DNA of 64,000 nt, from NCBI RefSeq assembly GCF_001279695.1, contig NZ_LGDD01000328.1:186001-250000 (forward strand). Direction: 5' to 3'. The notes below the pieces were generated by a model, which did not search any database, had not been told where the DNA came from, and saw only the letters and a list, made by a program, of their open reading frames with translations. Made by a program: the position numbers and the translations under genes. Below, in pieces: positions 55,503 to 63,741 of the stretch (position 1 is its first letter; each line of letters starts with the position of its first letter). The DNA comes from Streptomyces sp. WM6378 (GTDB lineage Bacteria > Actinomycetota > Actinomycetes > Streptomycetales > Streptomycetaceae).

Positions 55503-56564
55503 ATGACAAAGGAAGAACTTGTTCCGCCGTTCGCCGTGATCCCTGGCTCGCAGGTCCACCGCATTCTCACCGGCCATGAGCAACACACCATTGATCTGGT
55601 GGAGGCCGCATACCGGGTGCACGGCGAGGGCGACACGGTCAACCCACCGTCGTATTTCCTGCGCTTTCCGGACCGCCCCACCGCCCGGATCATCGCGCTG
55701 CCCGCTTCCATCGGCGGTGAGACCCGGGTCGACGGGCTGAAGTGGATCTCCAGTTTCCCGGAGAACGTGGCCGCGGGCATCCCCCGCGCCTCCGCGGTCC
55801 TGGTGCTCAACGACCACGACACGGGCTATCCGCTCGCGTGCCTGGAGAGCTCGATCATCAGCGCCGCGCGCACGGCGGCCTCCGCGGCGCTCGGCGCCGA
55901 CTGGCTCTCGCGCGGACGCACCCGCCCGCGCAGGGTCGGCTTCATCGGTACGGGCTTCATCGCCCGGCACATCCACACCTACCTCGCGGGGGCCGGCTGG
56001 ACCTTCGACGAGGTGGGCGTGCACGACCTGAACGCCGAGTACGCGGGCGGGTTCAGCTCGTACCTGGAAGGCGCCGGCGAGAGCGGCCGGATCACCGTGC
56101 ACGACAGCGCCGAGGAGCTGATCCGCTCCTCGGACCTGGTGGTCTTCGCGACCGTGGCGGCGGCCCCGCACGTCCACGAGCCGGCCTGGTTCGCGCACAA
56201 CCCGGTGGTCCTGAACGTCTCGCTGCGCGATCTGGCTCCCGAGATCCTGCTGGCCTCGGCGAACGTGGTCGACGACATCGAGCACTGCCTCAAGGCCGAC
56301 ACCTCGCCCCATCTGACCGAACAGCTCACCGGGTCACGGGAGTTCATCGACGGGACGCTCGCCGAGGTGATGGCGGGGAAGGTGGAGATCCCCACCGACC
56401 GCCCGGTGGTGTTCTCGCCGTTCGGCCTCGGGGTCCTGGACCTCGCGGTCGGCAAGTTCGTGTACGACCGGGTGCTCGACAGCGGCGAGCTCAACGTCAT
56501 CGACGGCTTCTTCCACGAGGTGGACCGGTATGGGCGCGCAGGCGCGACCAGCAGCCGTGCCTGA
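55503..56564 (+). CDS. sbnB: SbnB-like N-((2S)-2-amino-2-carboxyethyl)-L-glutamate dehydrogenase
   Basis: This 353-aa protein is of the ornithine cyclodeaminase/mu-crystallin family with a Rossmann motif (GFIGTGFIARHIH). With an SbnA-like gene 15 bp downstream, it fits SbnB, which oxidises ACEGA with NAD to release L-2,3-diaminopropionate and 2-oxoglutarate. The N-terminal part shows the family block ISSFPENVAAGIPRASAVLV. The ATG at 55503 has GGAG six bases upstream. The pair is found in staphyloferrin B, zwittermicin and viomycin-type pathways, and here indicates a Dap-derived building block. Confidence 0.92.
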   Translation: MTKEELVPPFAVIPGSQVHRILTGHEQHTIDLVEAAYRVHGEGDTVNPPSYFLRFPDRPTARIIALPASIGGETRVDGLKWISSFPENVAAGIPRASAVLVLNDHDTGYPLACLESSIISAARTAASAALGADWLSRGRTRPRRVGFIGTGFIARHIHTYLAGAGWTFDEVGVHDLNAEYAGGFSSYLEGAGESGRITVHDSAEELIRSSDLVVFATVAAAPHVHEPAWFAHNPVVLNVSLRDLAPEILLASANVVDDIEHCLKADTSPHLTEQLTGSREFIDGTLAEVMAGKVEIPTDRPVVFSPFGLGVLDLAVGKFVYDRVLDSGELNVIDGFFHEVDRYGRAGATSSRA

Positions 56565-56579
56565 GGAGAGGGGGCCCAA

Positions 56580-57557
56580 GTGCCGGTGATCTCCGTCCCG
56601 GAGGACTTCCACACGGAGGACCTCTACGTGGACCTGCGGTCCGTTCTGGACGCTCCGCTGTACCTGAAGTGCGAGGGCTTCAACTTCGCCGGGTCGATCA
56701 AGCTGAAGGCGGCGCGGGCGATGGTCGCCGACGCCGAGCGCAGGGGGCGCCTGACCCGGGACTCGATCATCGTCGAGTCCTCGTCGGGGAACCTCGGCGT
56801 CGCCCTGAGCATGATCGCGGCAAGCCGGGGCTACCAGTTCCTGTGCGTCACGGACACCCGCTGCAACCTGAACACCAGACGGTTGATGGAAGCGATGGGC
56901 GCCCAGGTGCACACCATCACCGAGCCCGACCCCGAGGGCGGTTTCCTCGGCGCCAGGCTCGACTACGTACGCAAGCTGTGCGCGTCCGACGGCCGACATC
57001 TGTGGCTCAACCAGTACGCCAACCCCTGCAACTGGCAGGCGCACTACCGCAGTACGGCGCCGGCCATCGCCGAACGCTTCCCGGATCTCGACGTCCTGTT
57101 CGTGGGCGCCGGCACCACCGGAACCCTGATGGGATGTGCCCGGTACTTCAAGGACTCGGGCCGTCCGGTCACCGTGGTCGCCGTCGACTCCGTCGGCTCG
57201 GTCACGTTCGGCTGTCCACCGGCGCCACGGATGATCCCGGGCCTGGGCTCCGGCGTGCGGCCACAGCTGCTCGACACGTCGTTCGTGGACGACGTGGTGC
57301 ACGTACCGGAGATCGACACGATCCGGATCGCCCACCAACTGGCCGCCGGCGGCTTCCTGTTCGGCGGATCCACCGGCACGGTCATCTCCGGCGCGGTCGC
57401 CTGGCTCGCCGAGAACCGGGACGGCAGGCCGTGCACGGCGGTGGCGATCTCCCCGGATCTGGGCGAGCGCTACCTCGATTCGATCTACCAGAGCAACTGG
57501 GTGAGCGCCCTGTACGGGGCTCACGCGCTGGAGTACGACCCGGTCCGGGCGAGCTGA
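56580..57557 (+). CDS. sbnA: SbnA-like N-(2-amino-2-carboxyethyl)-L-glutamate synthase
   Basis: This 325-aa PLP enzyme is of the cysteine synthase fold. The PLP Lys is in FNFAGSIKLKAARAM, the substrate loop is ESSSGNLGVALSM and the phosphate-binding Gly loop is VGAGTTGTLMG. SbnA condenses O-phospho-L-serine with L-glutamate to ACEGA, the substrate of SbnB. The GTG start at 56580 follows GAGGAGAGGGG. With sbnB it should make L-Dap for the NRPS. The operon ends in a terminator hairpin at 57616-57654. Confidence 0.93.
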   Translation: MPVISVPEDFHTEDLYVDLRSVLDAPLYLKCEGFNFAGSIKLKAARAMVADAERRGRLTRDSIIVESSSGNLGVALSMIAASRGYQFLCVTDTRCNLNTRRLMEAMGAQVHTITEPDPEGGFLGARLDYVRKLCASDGRHLWLNQYANPCNWQAHYRSTAPAIAERFPDLDVLFVGAGTTGTLMGCARYFKDSGRPVTVVAVDSVGSVTFGCPPAPRMIPGLGSGVRPQLLDTSFVDDVVHVPEIDTIRIAHQLAAGGFLFGGSTGTVISGAVAWLAENRDGRPCTAVAISPDLGERYLDSIYQSNWVSALYGAHALEYDPVRAS

Positions 57558-57615
57558 TGCCCGGCCGGGCTCGCTCATGACGCACCGTCAAATTCCGTAC
57601 GCCCAGAGGTTTTTG

Positions 57616-57654
57616 GCGGCCCCCGTCACCTTCCCCACAGGTGGCGGGGGCCGC
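57616..57654. terminator. Terminator after sbnA
   Basis: The arms 57616-57630 and 57640-57654 form a 15-bp GC-rich stem with one G-U pair and a 9-nt loop, 58 bp past the sbnA stop. Confidence 0.75.
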
Positions 57655-57721
57655 TTCATGTCCACCGGGCACCTGAATCCGACCGCCTGCCGGATCGGGG
57701 TTGACGGTCCACAGCACCACA

Positions 57722-57739
57722 TGTAATTCTCGACTTACA
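57722..57739. promoter_or_regulatory. ArsR-type dyad operator upstream of the MMPL gene
   Basis: TGTAATTCTCGACTTACA matches the ArsR-adjacent dyad TGTAAGTTGAGACTTACA with the same arm length and spacing; one base of the left arm differs. It sits 41-58 bp upstream of the MMPL GTG start, a position suited to repression. Confidence 0.65.
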
Positions 57740-57779
57740 CCCGTTGGGTAGAGGTGACTACCGTAAGGAGCTGGGTTCA

Positions 57780-60017
57780 GTGAAGAAACAGCCACTCACC
57801 GTGAAGGTGGCGAGCTGGAGTGCCCTGCACCCGGGACGGGCCATCCTCGGTTGGTTCGTCTTTGTCGCCCTCTGCCTGGTCATCGGCGGCGCGGTCGGCA
57901 CAGTGGACGCCGGTGACAAGGACTACTGGGTGGGCGAGGCCGGCCGCGCCGAGTCGATCGCCACCGAGGGCAACCTCCAGCACAAGTCCGCCGAGCGGAT
58001 CATGATCACCGACAAGTCCGGTGCCGCGCCCGGCGCGAACGCCCGGAGCGCCGCCGCGGACGTCGCGGCCCGCATGAAGCAGCTGCCCGAGGTCGAGAAC
58101 GTCGCCGCGCCGGTGCGCTCGGCCAACGGCAAGATGCTCATGGTCGAAGTGACCATGAAGGGCCTGCGACTTGAGGCCCAGAAGCACATCCAGCCGCTGC
58201 TCGACCAGACCGCCGAGGTCCAGAAGAAGAACCCCGACCTGCGCGTCGAGGAGTCCGGCGACGCCTCGGTCGAGATGGGCCTGGACAAGTCGCGCGACGA
58301 CGACCTCTCCACCTCGGAGACGATCACCTTCCCGATCACCCTGATCACGCTGCTCGTCGTGTTCGGATCACTGATCATGGTCGGCGTGCCGCTGCTGCTC
58401 GCGGTCTCCTCGATCGGCGCCGCCATGGGCCTGTCCCAGCTGATCTCGCACCTGGTGCCGGACGCGGGTGTCGGCAAGAGCGTCATCCTGCTGATCGGCA
58501 TGGCGGTCGGCGTCGACTACACGCTCTTCTACCTCAAGCGGGAGAGGGAGGAACGGGCCCACGCGAACGGCCGGCTCAGCCCCGAAGCACTGGTGGGGAT
58601 CGCCGCCGCGACCTCGGGCCGGGCGATCGTCGTCTCCGGCCTGGCGGTCGCCCTCTCCACCGCCACCCTCTTCCTCGCCACCGACATCGTCTTCACCTCG
58701 CTCGCCGTCGCCACCATCGTGGTCGTCCTGGTCGCCGTGCTCAGCTCGATGACCGCGCTGCCCGCGCTCCTGGTCCTGATCGGCCGGCGCCTGGACCGCA
58801 AGGCCGCCAAGGCGGTGGCGCGCGGCAAGCGGGTCAAGCGGCACAAGTCCGAGGAGACCGGCCGGGTGTGGACGGCGCTCCTGAAGCCCGCCAAGAACCG
58901 CCCGGTGGCCACCCTGCTGATCTCGGTGCTCGTGATGTTCGGCCTCGCGGTCCCCGCGTTCGGCATGCACCTGCGGGTCCTGAACCTGGCCACCCAGTCC
59001 CGGGCCATCCCGGAGCTGAAGATGTACGACCGCCTCAACGACGCCTTCCCCGACCTGCTGGCCGAGCACTGGGTGATGGTGCGCGACAACGACCCCGGCG
59101 AGAAGACCGAGGTGCAGTCGGCCCTGAAGGACCTGGCCGCCAAGGCCCAGGCCGACCCGATGTTCTCCAAGAAGCCGCCCAAACTGCAGACCACGCCGGA
59201 CGGCCGGATCAGCGTCATGACCCTGTCCGTCCCCTTCAACCTCAGCTCGCCGCAAGCACATGACTCACTGACGGAACTGCGCGAGAAATTCCTCCCGGAG
59301 ACGCTCGGGAAGGTGAAGGGCGCCGAGTTCGCGGTGAGCGGCCCCGTCGCCCAGGACGCCGACTATCTCGCCCACCAGAACGACAAGCTGCCCATCGTCG
59401 TCGGGTTCCTGCTCCTGCTGACCTTCGTCCTGACCCTGTTCGTCTTCGGCTCGGCGACCATCGCCGCGCTCGGCGTACTGCTGAACCTGCTGTCCGTCGG
59501 AGCATCGTTCGGGCTCGTGGTCGTCTTCTTCCAATGGGGCCTGGCCTCGACGGTGTTCGGCTTCGAACCCAGCGCCACCCACGCGATCGGCTCCCGCGTA
59601 CCGCTCTTCCTCTTCGTGATCCTGTTCGGCCTCTCGATGGACTACCAGGTCTTCGTCGTCAGCCGGATCAAGGAGGCGGCGCTGAAGGGAGTGCCCACCC
59701 GGCAGGCGGTGATCGACGGGATCGGCCACTCGGCCAAGGTGGTCACCAGCGCGGCGGTCGTGATGGTGACGGTGTTCGCGAGCTTCATGTTCCTGCACCT
59801 GGCGGAGATGAAGCAGATCGGCTTCAGCCTGGCGGTGGCGGTCCTCCTGGACGCCTTCATCATCCGGGTCATGATCCTGCCCTCGGTCCTGATGCTGCTC
59901 GGCAACGCGAGCTGGTGGCCGTCCCGCAAGATGCGCCGCGCCCAGCAGCACGCGGTGCCGACCCCGGCGGCCGACGCGCCGCCGCCCTACTACCCGGCGG
60001 CGCACAGCCACCGCTAG
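57780..60017 (+). CDS. MMPL/RND-family transporter
   Basis: This 745-aa membrane protein has two homologous halves, each with one helix, a large extracytoplasmic domain and a five-helix bundle. The membrane motifs GMAVGVDYTLFYLKREREE and LFGLSMDYQVFVVSRIKEAA are the proton-relay regions of actinobacterial MMPL/ActII-3-like exporters. It probably exports the product or a lipid-like intermediate. The GTG start at 57780 has AAGGAG about 12 bases upstream. It carries the ArsR dyad in its promoter. The 3' end of the gene (16 bases including the stop) is duplicated 23 bp further on. Confidence 0.93.
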   Translation: MKKQPLTVKVASWSALHPGRAILGWFVFVALCLVIGGAVGTVDAGDKDYWVGEAGRAESIATEGNLQHKSAERIMITDKSGAAPGANARSAAADVAARMKQLPEVENVAAPVRSANGKMLMVEVTMKGLRLEAQKHIQPLLDQTAEVQKKNPDLRVEESGDASVEMGLDKSRDDDLSTSETITFPITLITLLVVFGSLIMVGVPLLLAVSSIGAAMGLSQLISHLVPDAGVGKSVILLIGMAVGVDYTLFYLKREREERAHANGRLSPEALVGIAAATSGRAIVVSGLAVALSTATLFLATDIVFTSLAVATIVVVLVAVLSSMTALPALLVLIGRRLDRKAAKAVARGKRVKRHKSEETGRVWTALLKPAKNRPVATLLISVLVMFGLAVPAFGMHLRVLNLATQSRAIPELKMYDRLNDAFPDLLAEHWVMVRDNDPGEKTEVQSALKDLAAKAQADPMFSKKPPKLQTTPDGRISVMTLSVPFNLSSPQAHDSLTELREKFLPETLGKVKGAEFAVSGPVAQDADYLAHQNDKLPIVVGFLLLLTFVLTLFVFGSATIAALGVLLNLLSVGASFGLVVVFFQWGLASTVFGFEPSATHAIGSRVPLFLFVILFGLSMDYQVFVVSRIKEAALKGVPTRQAVIDGIGHSAKVVTSAAVVMVTVFASFMFLHLAEMKQIGFSLAVAVLLDAFIIRVMILPSVLMLLGNASWWPSRKMRRAQQHAVPTPAADAPPPYYPAAHSHR

Positions 60018-60040
60018 TCGTGGTGCACAGCCACCGCTAG
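60002..60040 (+). repeat. Tandem duplication of the MMPL gene end
   Basis: GCACAGCCACCGCTAG occurs at 60002-60017 (ending at the TAG stop) and again at 60025-60040, a 23-bp period. The second copy carries an unused stop codon. Confidence 0.8.
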
Positions 60041-60057
60041 CCACCGGGTCCCAGACG

Positions 60058-60093
60058 GACGCCGGACCGGACATCCCCCGCCGGTCCGGCGTC
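60058..60093. terminator. Terminator after the MMPL gene
   Basis: A perfect 13-bp inverted repeat (arms 60058-60070 and 60081-60093, 10-nt loop) ends the MMPL unit before the FAAL operon promoter. Confidence 0.8.
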
Positions 60094-60148
60094 TGACGTC
60101 TCCCCTCCCCGGGCCCCTCCCCCGTCCCTCCCGGGGAGGCCGGCCGAC

Positions 60149-60181
60149 CGTCAGCTCGCTGTCAGTGGCCGACGCAACCAT
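60149..60181 (+). promoter_or_regulatory. SARP-type promoter of the NAT-like/FAAL operon
   Basis: CGTCAG (60149-60154) and TGTCAG (60160-60165) are followed after 10 bp by AACCAT (60176-60181), about 65 bp upstream of the first gene. Confidence 0.7.
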
Positions 60182-60247
60182 CGTCACGGGGTCGCCGCCA
60201 CAGGGGCGATCCGCCGCCACGATCAGTGAGCCGATGCGGAGGCCGGG

Positions 60248-61138
60248 ATGAGCGTGATCAGCGCCGAGGGATCGGCGGCGACCGTCGAGCGGTCGCTCCG
60301 AGGGATCGAGGACCTCGTCCTGGACGAGGTCCTCGTCTCGTTTCCGTACAACAGCGGGTCCCAGCTGCACGAGTACTTCGGCACGGGCCGCGTGCCGCGC
60401 GCGTTCGGCGGGTCCTGCGTCTGGCAGTCCTTCGAGACCGGGTGCCTGGTGTCGGACATGGCCGGCCGGAGCGTGACGTACCGGATCGACGGCCGCCACG
60501 TCGCAGTGGTCCACCGCCACGCCGACGGCATCACCGTGCTCGATCCGTACCTCCTGCACGTCCACCCCCTGCGCCTCGACCGGGCTGACGCGCGGGCCGG
60601 CGTGGTCGACCTTGCGGCCGACGCCTATCCGTACCGGGCCCGCGCCGACGGCTCCCCCGCACCGAGCGGCGTGCGCGTGCGGTGGCGGCTCGACGACGAC
60701 TCGATCCGCCTCAACTACCTCCGCTTCAGCCCCCGTCGGGGCCACAACGTCATTTCGCGCTCGTTCCTGCTGCGCACCGACCGGCTCCTCACCACCGTGC
60801 CGCCGGCCCCCGACTGGATACGCCCACGATTGCTGCACCCGGAACAGCACAGCGTGTCGGTGCGGGTGCTCCATCCGACGTCGCGACGGCTCGCCGAGCT
60901 CGTACTCCCCTTGGCCGCACCAGATTTGACGACCAATCAGCTCATCAGCAAGAACAACCAGGGCGAGGTGTCCCGCCACGGCACGGCGGGGTTCGGCCGC
61001 GACAGCGAACTGGTCGCGGACGCCATCTCCGTACACCCCACCGATGTGTACGAGTTCCTCCTGGAGGCGGCCGCGCTGCACCGGGCGGCCGCGCCCGCCG
61101 GGCTCGAACTGGCCGACTACTGCCTGGAGGACGAATGA
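60248..61138 (+). CDS. Arylamine N-acetyltransferase-like (Cys-His-Asp) protein of unknown function
   Basis: This 296-aa protein has no family I can name with certainty. A possible NAT-type triad is visible: Cys57 in FGGSCVWQSFE, His84 in DGRHVAVVHR and Asp99 in ITVLDPYLLHV. The His-Asp spacing of 15 equals that of arylamine N-acetyltransferases, and GGxCxxQ resembles their nucleophile loop. NAT-fold amide synthases such as RifF release or transfer acyl chains from carriers. Start supported by GGAGG seven bases upstream. It overlaps the next gene (ATGA). A role in moving an acyl group from the operon's own carrier protein is a testable guess. Confidence 0.7.
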   Translation: MSVISAEGSAATVERSLRGIEDLVLDEVLVSFPYNSGSQLHEYFGTGRVPRAFGGSCVWQSFETGCLVSDMAGRSVTYRIDGRHVAVVHRHADGITVLDPYLLHVHPLRLDRADARAGVVDLAADAYPYRARADGSPAPSGVRVRWRLDDDSIRLNYLRFSPRRGHNVISRSFLLRTDRLLTTVPPAPDWIRPRLLHPEQHSVSVRVLHPTSRRLAELVLPLAAPDLTTNQLISKNNQGEVSRHGTAGFGRDSELVADAISVHPTDVYEFLLEAAALHRAAAPAGLELADYCLEDE

Positions 61139-61659
61139 CCACCGCGCCCGCCGCCCCCTCCTTCTTCCTCGCGGGCACCATGCAGGGCGCCAGGACCGGC
61201 TCCAACCTGGTCGACCAGTCCTACCGCGCGGCGCTGACCTCGACGATCCTCGATGGCCGGCCGGACGCCGTCATCCACGACCCCGGGGCACTGATGGCCC
61301 AGTGGGAGGCGGAGTGCCAGGGGGACGTGCGCGCCGCCCACGCCGCGCTCAGCGAACTCCCGGCCGTCCACCGCAGCGAGCTGGCCCCCGAACTCCTCGC
61401 GCTCACCGAGATGTTCCACCACCTGACCCGCCTCGCCGCGACCAGCGACGTCTGCGTGGCCTGGCTGCCCGGCCACGAGCCGAGCATGGGGACGGCCGCC
61501 GAGATGCTGTCCGCGTACCGGGCGGGCCGCACCGTCGTGTCCATCACCGCCATGTGCCAGAACCTCGCGGTCCTCGCCTGCTCGACGGTGATCCTGCCGA
61601 ACCTGCCCGCATTCCGGGAGTGGCTCGCCCGGGACGTACGCCCGAGCCGCGTGAACTGA
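61135..61659 (+). CDS. Nucleoside 2-deoxyribosyltransferase-like protein
   Basis: This 174-aa protein has the family pattern FFLAGTMQGARTGSNLVDQS, then a DPGALMAQWE region and WLPGHEPSMGTAAEMLSAYR, where the Glu in the MGTAxEM stretch corresponds to the nucleophile region of 2-deoxyribosyltransferases. Related enzymes cleave or exchange N-glycosidic bonds of (deoxy)nucleotides. It sits between the NAT-like gene and the FAAL gene, tightly packed (4-bp overlap before, 13-bp gap after). It may modify a nucleoside-like unit or release ribose from an intermediate; nothing else here shows a nucleoside pathway. Confidence 0.65.
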   Translation: MTTAPAAPSFFLAGTMQGARTGSNLVDQSYRAALTSTILDGRPDAVIHDPGALMAQWEAECQGDVRAAHAALSELPAVHRSELAPELLALTEMFHHLTRLAATSDVCVAWLPGHEPSMGTAAEMLSAYRAGRTVVSITAMCQNLAVLACSTVILPNLPAFREWLARDVRPSRVN

Positions 61660-61672
61660 GAGGAGCGAGACC

Positions 61673-63448
61673 GTGGCCCTTGTGACCAGTTTGGCCCTTC
61701 CCGCGTTTCCCACCCGACTGCCGGACCCGGCAACCGTCGTGGAGGCCCTGCTGCTCCGCGCCTCGGGGCCGGACGCGGCCCGGCCCGTGTTCACCGCCCT
61801 CGGCCAACGGGGCGAGCGGCTCGGGCAGCTGACCGCGGCCGAACTCCTGGGCCGGGTCCGCGCCACGGCCGCCGCGCTGGGAAAGGTGGGCGGCCCCGGC
61901 GACCGGGTCGTCGTCCCGGCACTGCCCGGCCTCGACTTCCCCGTCGGCTTCCTGGCCTGCCTGTACGCCGGGCGGATCGCGGTACCCGTACCGCCGTTGC
62001 GCACGGGCACGGGCACGACCGGCCGCGCGGACCGGCTCGCGGTGATCCGAGAGGACTGCGACCCGGTCGCGGTCCTGGTGTCGACGCCTCAGGAGTCCCT
62101 CCAGGGCCGGCCAGGACCGGCCGTGATCACGGTGTCGCGGTCATCGACCGACGAGGACGTACCGCCCGCCCCCTGCGCACTCGACGCGCAGGCGGTCGCC
62201 CTCCTCCAGTACACCTCCGGCTCGACGAGCGACCCCCGGGGAGTGGTCGTCCGGCACGGCAATCTGGTGGCCAACCAGGTGGCGCTGCGCGACCGCTGCG
62301 AGCTCGACTCCGGTACGACGGTGGTGAGTTGGCTGCCGTTCTTCCACGACATGGGGCTGTGCACGGGCGTGGTCCTGCCGCTCGTGTCGGGGGCGGCGGC
62401 CGTCACGATGGAGCCCTCGACGTTCGTCCGGGATCCGATGGTGTGGCTGCGCGCGATCGAGGCCGAGGAGGACGTCTTCGCCGCCGCGCCGGACTTCGCG
62501 TACGAGCTGTGTGTGCGGCGGATTCCGGCTCAGGAGCGGCGCCGGGTCGACCTGTCCACGTGGCGGGTGGCCGCGAACGGGGCGGAGCCGGTGCGGGCGG
62601 ACACCCTACGCAGGTTCGCGGACGCGTTTCGCCCCTCCTTCTTCCGTCCGGAGGTGTTCTCGCCGGGGTACGGCCTCGCGGAGTGCACCCTGAGCGTGAC
62701 GCTCGGCCGCCCGTTGTACGACTCCCCCGTCCGCCGCTACGACCGGGACGCGCTGGCCCGGGGCACGGCCATACCGGCCGCGTCGCCGGACAGCGCGGTC
62801 GAGCTGGTCGGCTGCGGCACGCCGCTGCCCGGGGTGCGGATCCGCATCGTCGACGCGGCGACGCACCGCGTGCTGCCCGCGGGTGCGGTGGGCGAGATCT
62901 GGGTGTCGGGTCCTGGGAACTGCCAGGGGTACTGGGGCCGGGACGCGGAGTCGGCGCAGGTGTTCGGGGCGCGTCTGGAAGGCCGGTCGTACGTACGCAC
63001 CGGGGATCTGGGCTGCCTGGACGACGGCGAACTGTTCATCACGGGCCGCCTCAAAGACGTCCTGGTGGTGGGCGGTGAGAACTACTTCCCGCAGGACATC
63101 GAGGCGGTGGCCGGCGCCGCGCACGAGGCCTTCACGCACCAGCGGGCAGCGGCGTGGCCGCTGGACGAGTCGGCGCCGGGCGTCGCGGTGGTGGTCGAGA
63201 CGACCGAGCGGGACCCGGAGGTGCTCGCCCGCGCGGTACGGGCCGCGGGCATCGCGGTCGCCAGGGCGCTGCCCGCCCCGGTGAGCGTCTTCGCGGTGGC
63301 CCGCAACCAGGTACCCCGCACGACCAGCGGCAAGACCCGCCGCCGGGACTGCGCGAAGGAAGTCCGGGCGGGCCGGCTGCCGCTGCTGGCCCAGTGGTCG
63401 AGCGCACCCGGCGCACCCGTCCGCGAAGAGAGGAAACACTCGGCATGA
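61673..63448 (+). CDS. Fatty acyl-AMP ligase (FAAL)
   Basis: This 591-aa ANL-family enzyme activates a carboxylic acid as its adenylate and loads a carrier protein. Motifs are QYTSGSTSDPRGVVV, SWLPFFHDMGLCTGVVLPL, GYGLAECTL and TGDLGCLDDGELFITGRLKD, the pattern typical of FAALs rather than CoA ligases. The GTG start at 61673 follows GAGAGGAGCGAGACC. The carrier protein gene overlaps its stop (ATGA), so it is the likely partner. The acid could be a fatty acid or another carboxylate. With the PKS set, the cluster has two separate acyl inputs. Confidence 0.93.
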   Translation: MALVTSLALPAFPTRLPDPATVVEALLLRASGPDAARPVFTALGQRGERLGQLTAAELLGRVRATAAALGKVGGPGDRVVVPALPGLDFPVGFLACLYAGRIAVPVPPLRTGTGTTGRADRLAVIREDCDPVAVLVSTPQESLQGRPGPAVITVSRSSTDEDVPPAPCALDAQAVALLQYTSGSTSDPRGVVVRHGNLVANQVALRDRCELDSGTTVVSWLPFFHDMGLCTGVVLPLVSGAAAVTMEPSTFVRDPMVWLRAIEAEEDVFAAAPDFAYELCVRRIPAQERRRVDLSTWRVAANGAEPVRADTLRRFADAFRPSFFRPEVFSPGYGLAECTLSVTLGRPLYDSPVRRYDRDALARGTAIPAASPDSAVELVGCGTPLPGVRIRIVDAATHRVLPAGAVGEIWVSGPGNCQGYWGRDAESAQVFGARLEGRSYVRTGDLGCLDDGELFITGRLKDVLVVGGENYFPQDIEAVAGAAHEAFTHQRAAAWPLDESAPGVAVVVETTERDPEVLARAVRAAGIAVARALPAPVSVFAVARNQVPRTTSGKTRRRDCAKEVRAGRLPLLAQWSSAPGAPVREERKHSA

Positions 63449-63741
63449 GCGAGCAAGGGACCGTATCGGTGACGGTGACGGAGCGACAGGTGGCGGACCA
63501 GCTGTCCCAACTCCTGGCGGAACTGCTCGACTTGGAGCTCGACCTGATCGACCGCGACGTACCGCTCAGCGCCTACGGAATCGACTCGATGACCAGCACC
63601 TGGCTGACGAGCGAGCTGGGTGACCGCTGCGGGGTGGTGATCGACAGGGCGGTACTGCTCGACAGGCCGAGCGTGGCGGAGGTGGCGCAGGACGTGGTGG
63701 CAGCCTTGCGCGGGGCCGGGCAGGACCCGGCCGCCTCTTGA
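63445..63741 (+). CDS. Acyl/peptidyl carrier protein partner of the FAAL
   Basis: This 98-aa carrier protein has the phosphopantetheine Ser in SAYGIDSMTSTWL. It is overlapped by the FAAL stop at the front and by a PPTase start at the back, which marks it as the FAAL-loaded carrier. The motif GIDSMT, with no GGHS, is more like ACPs of acyl-initiation than NRPS modules. It may pass the acid to the C1 domain of the NRPS or to the NAT-like enzyme. Confidence 0.92.
   Translation: MSEQGTVSVTVTERQVADQLSQLLAELLDLELDLIDRDVPLSAYGIDSMTSTWLTSELGDRCGVVIDRAVLLDRPSVAEVAQDVVAALRGAGQDPAAS

Noticed and set aside
55503..57557. Staphyloferrin B-like siderophore cluster
   Set aside because: Only sbnA and sbnB homologues occur. 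The IucA/IucC-type synthetases and siderophore uptake genes are absent, and the pair sits in an NRPS/halogenase context.
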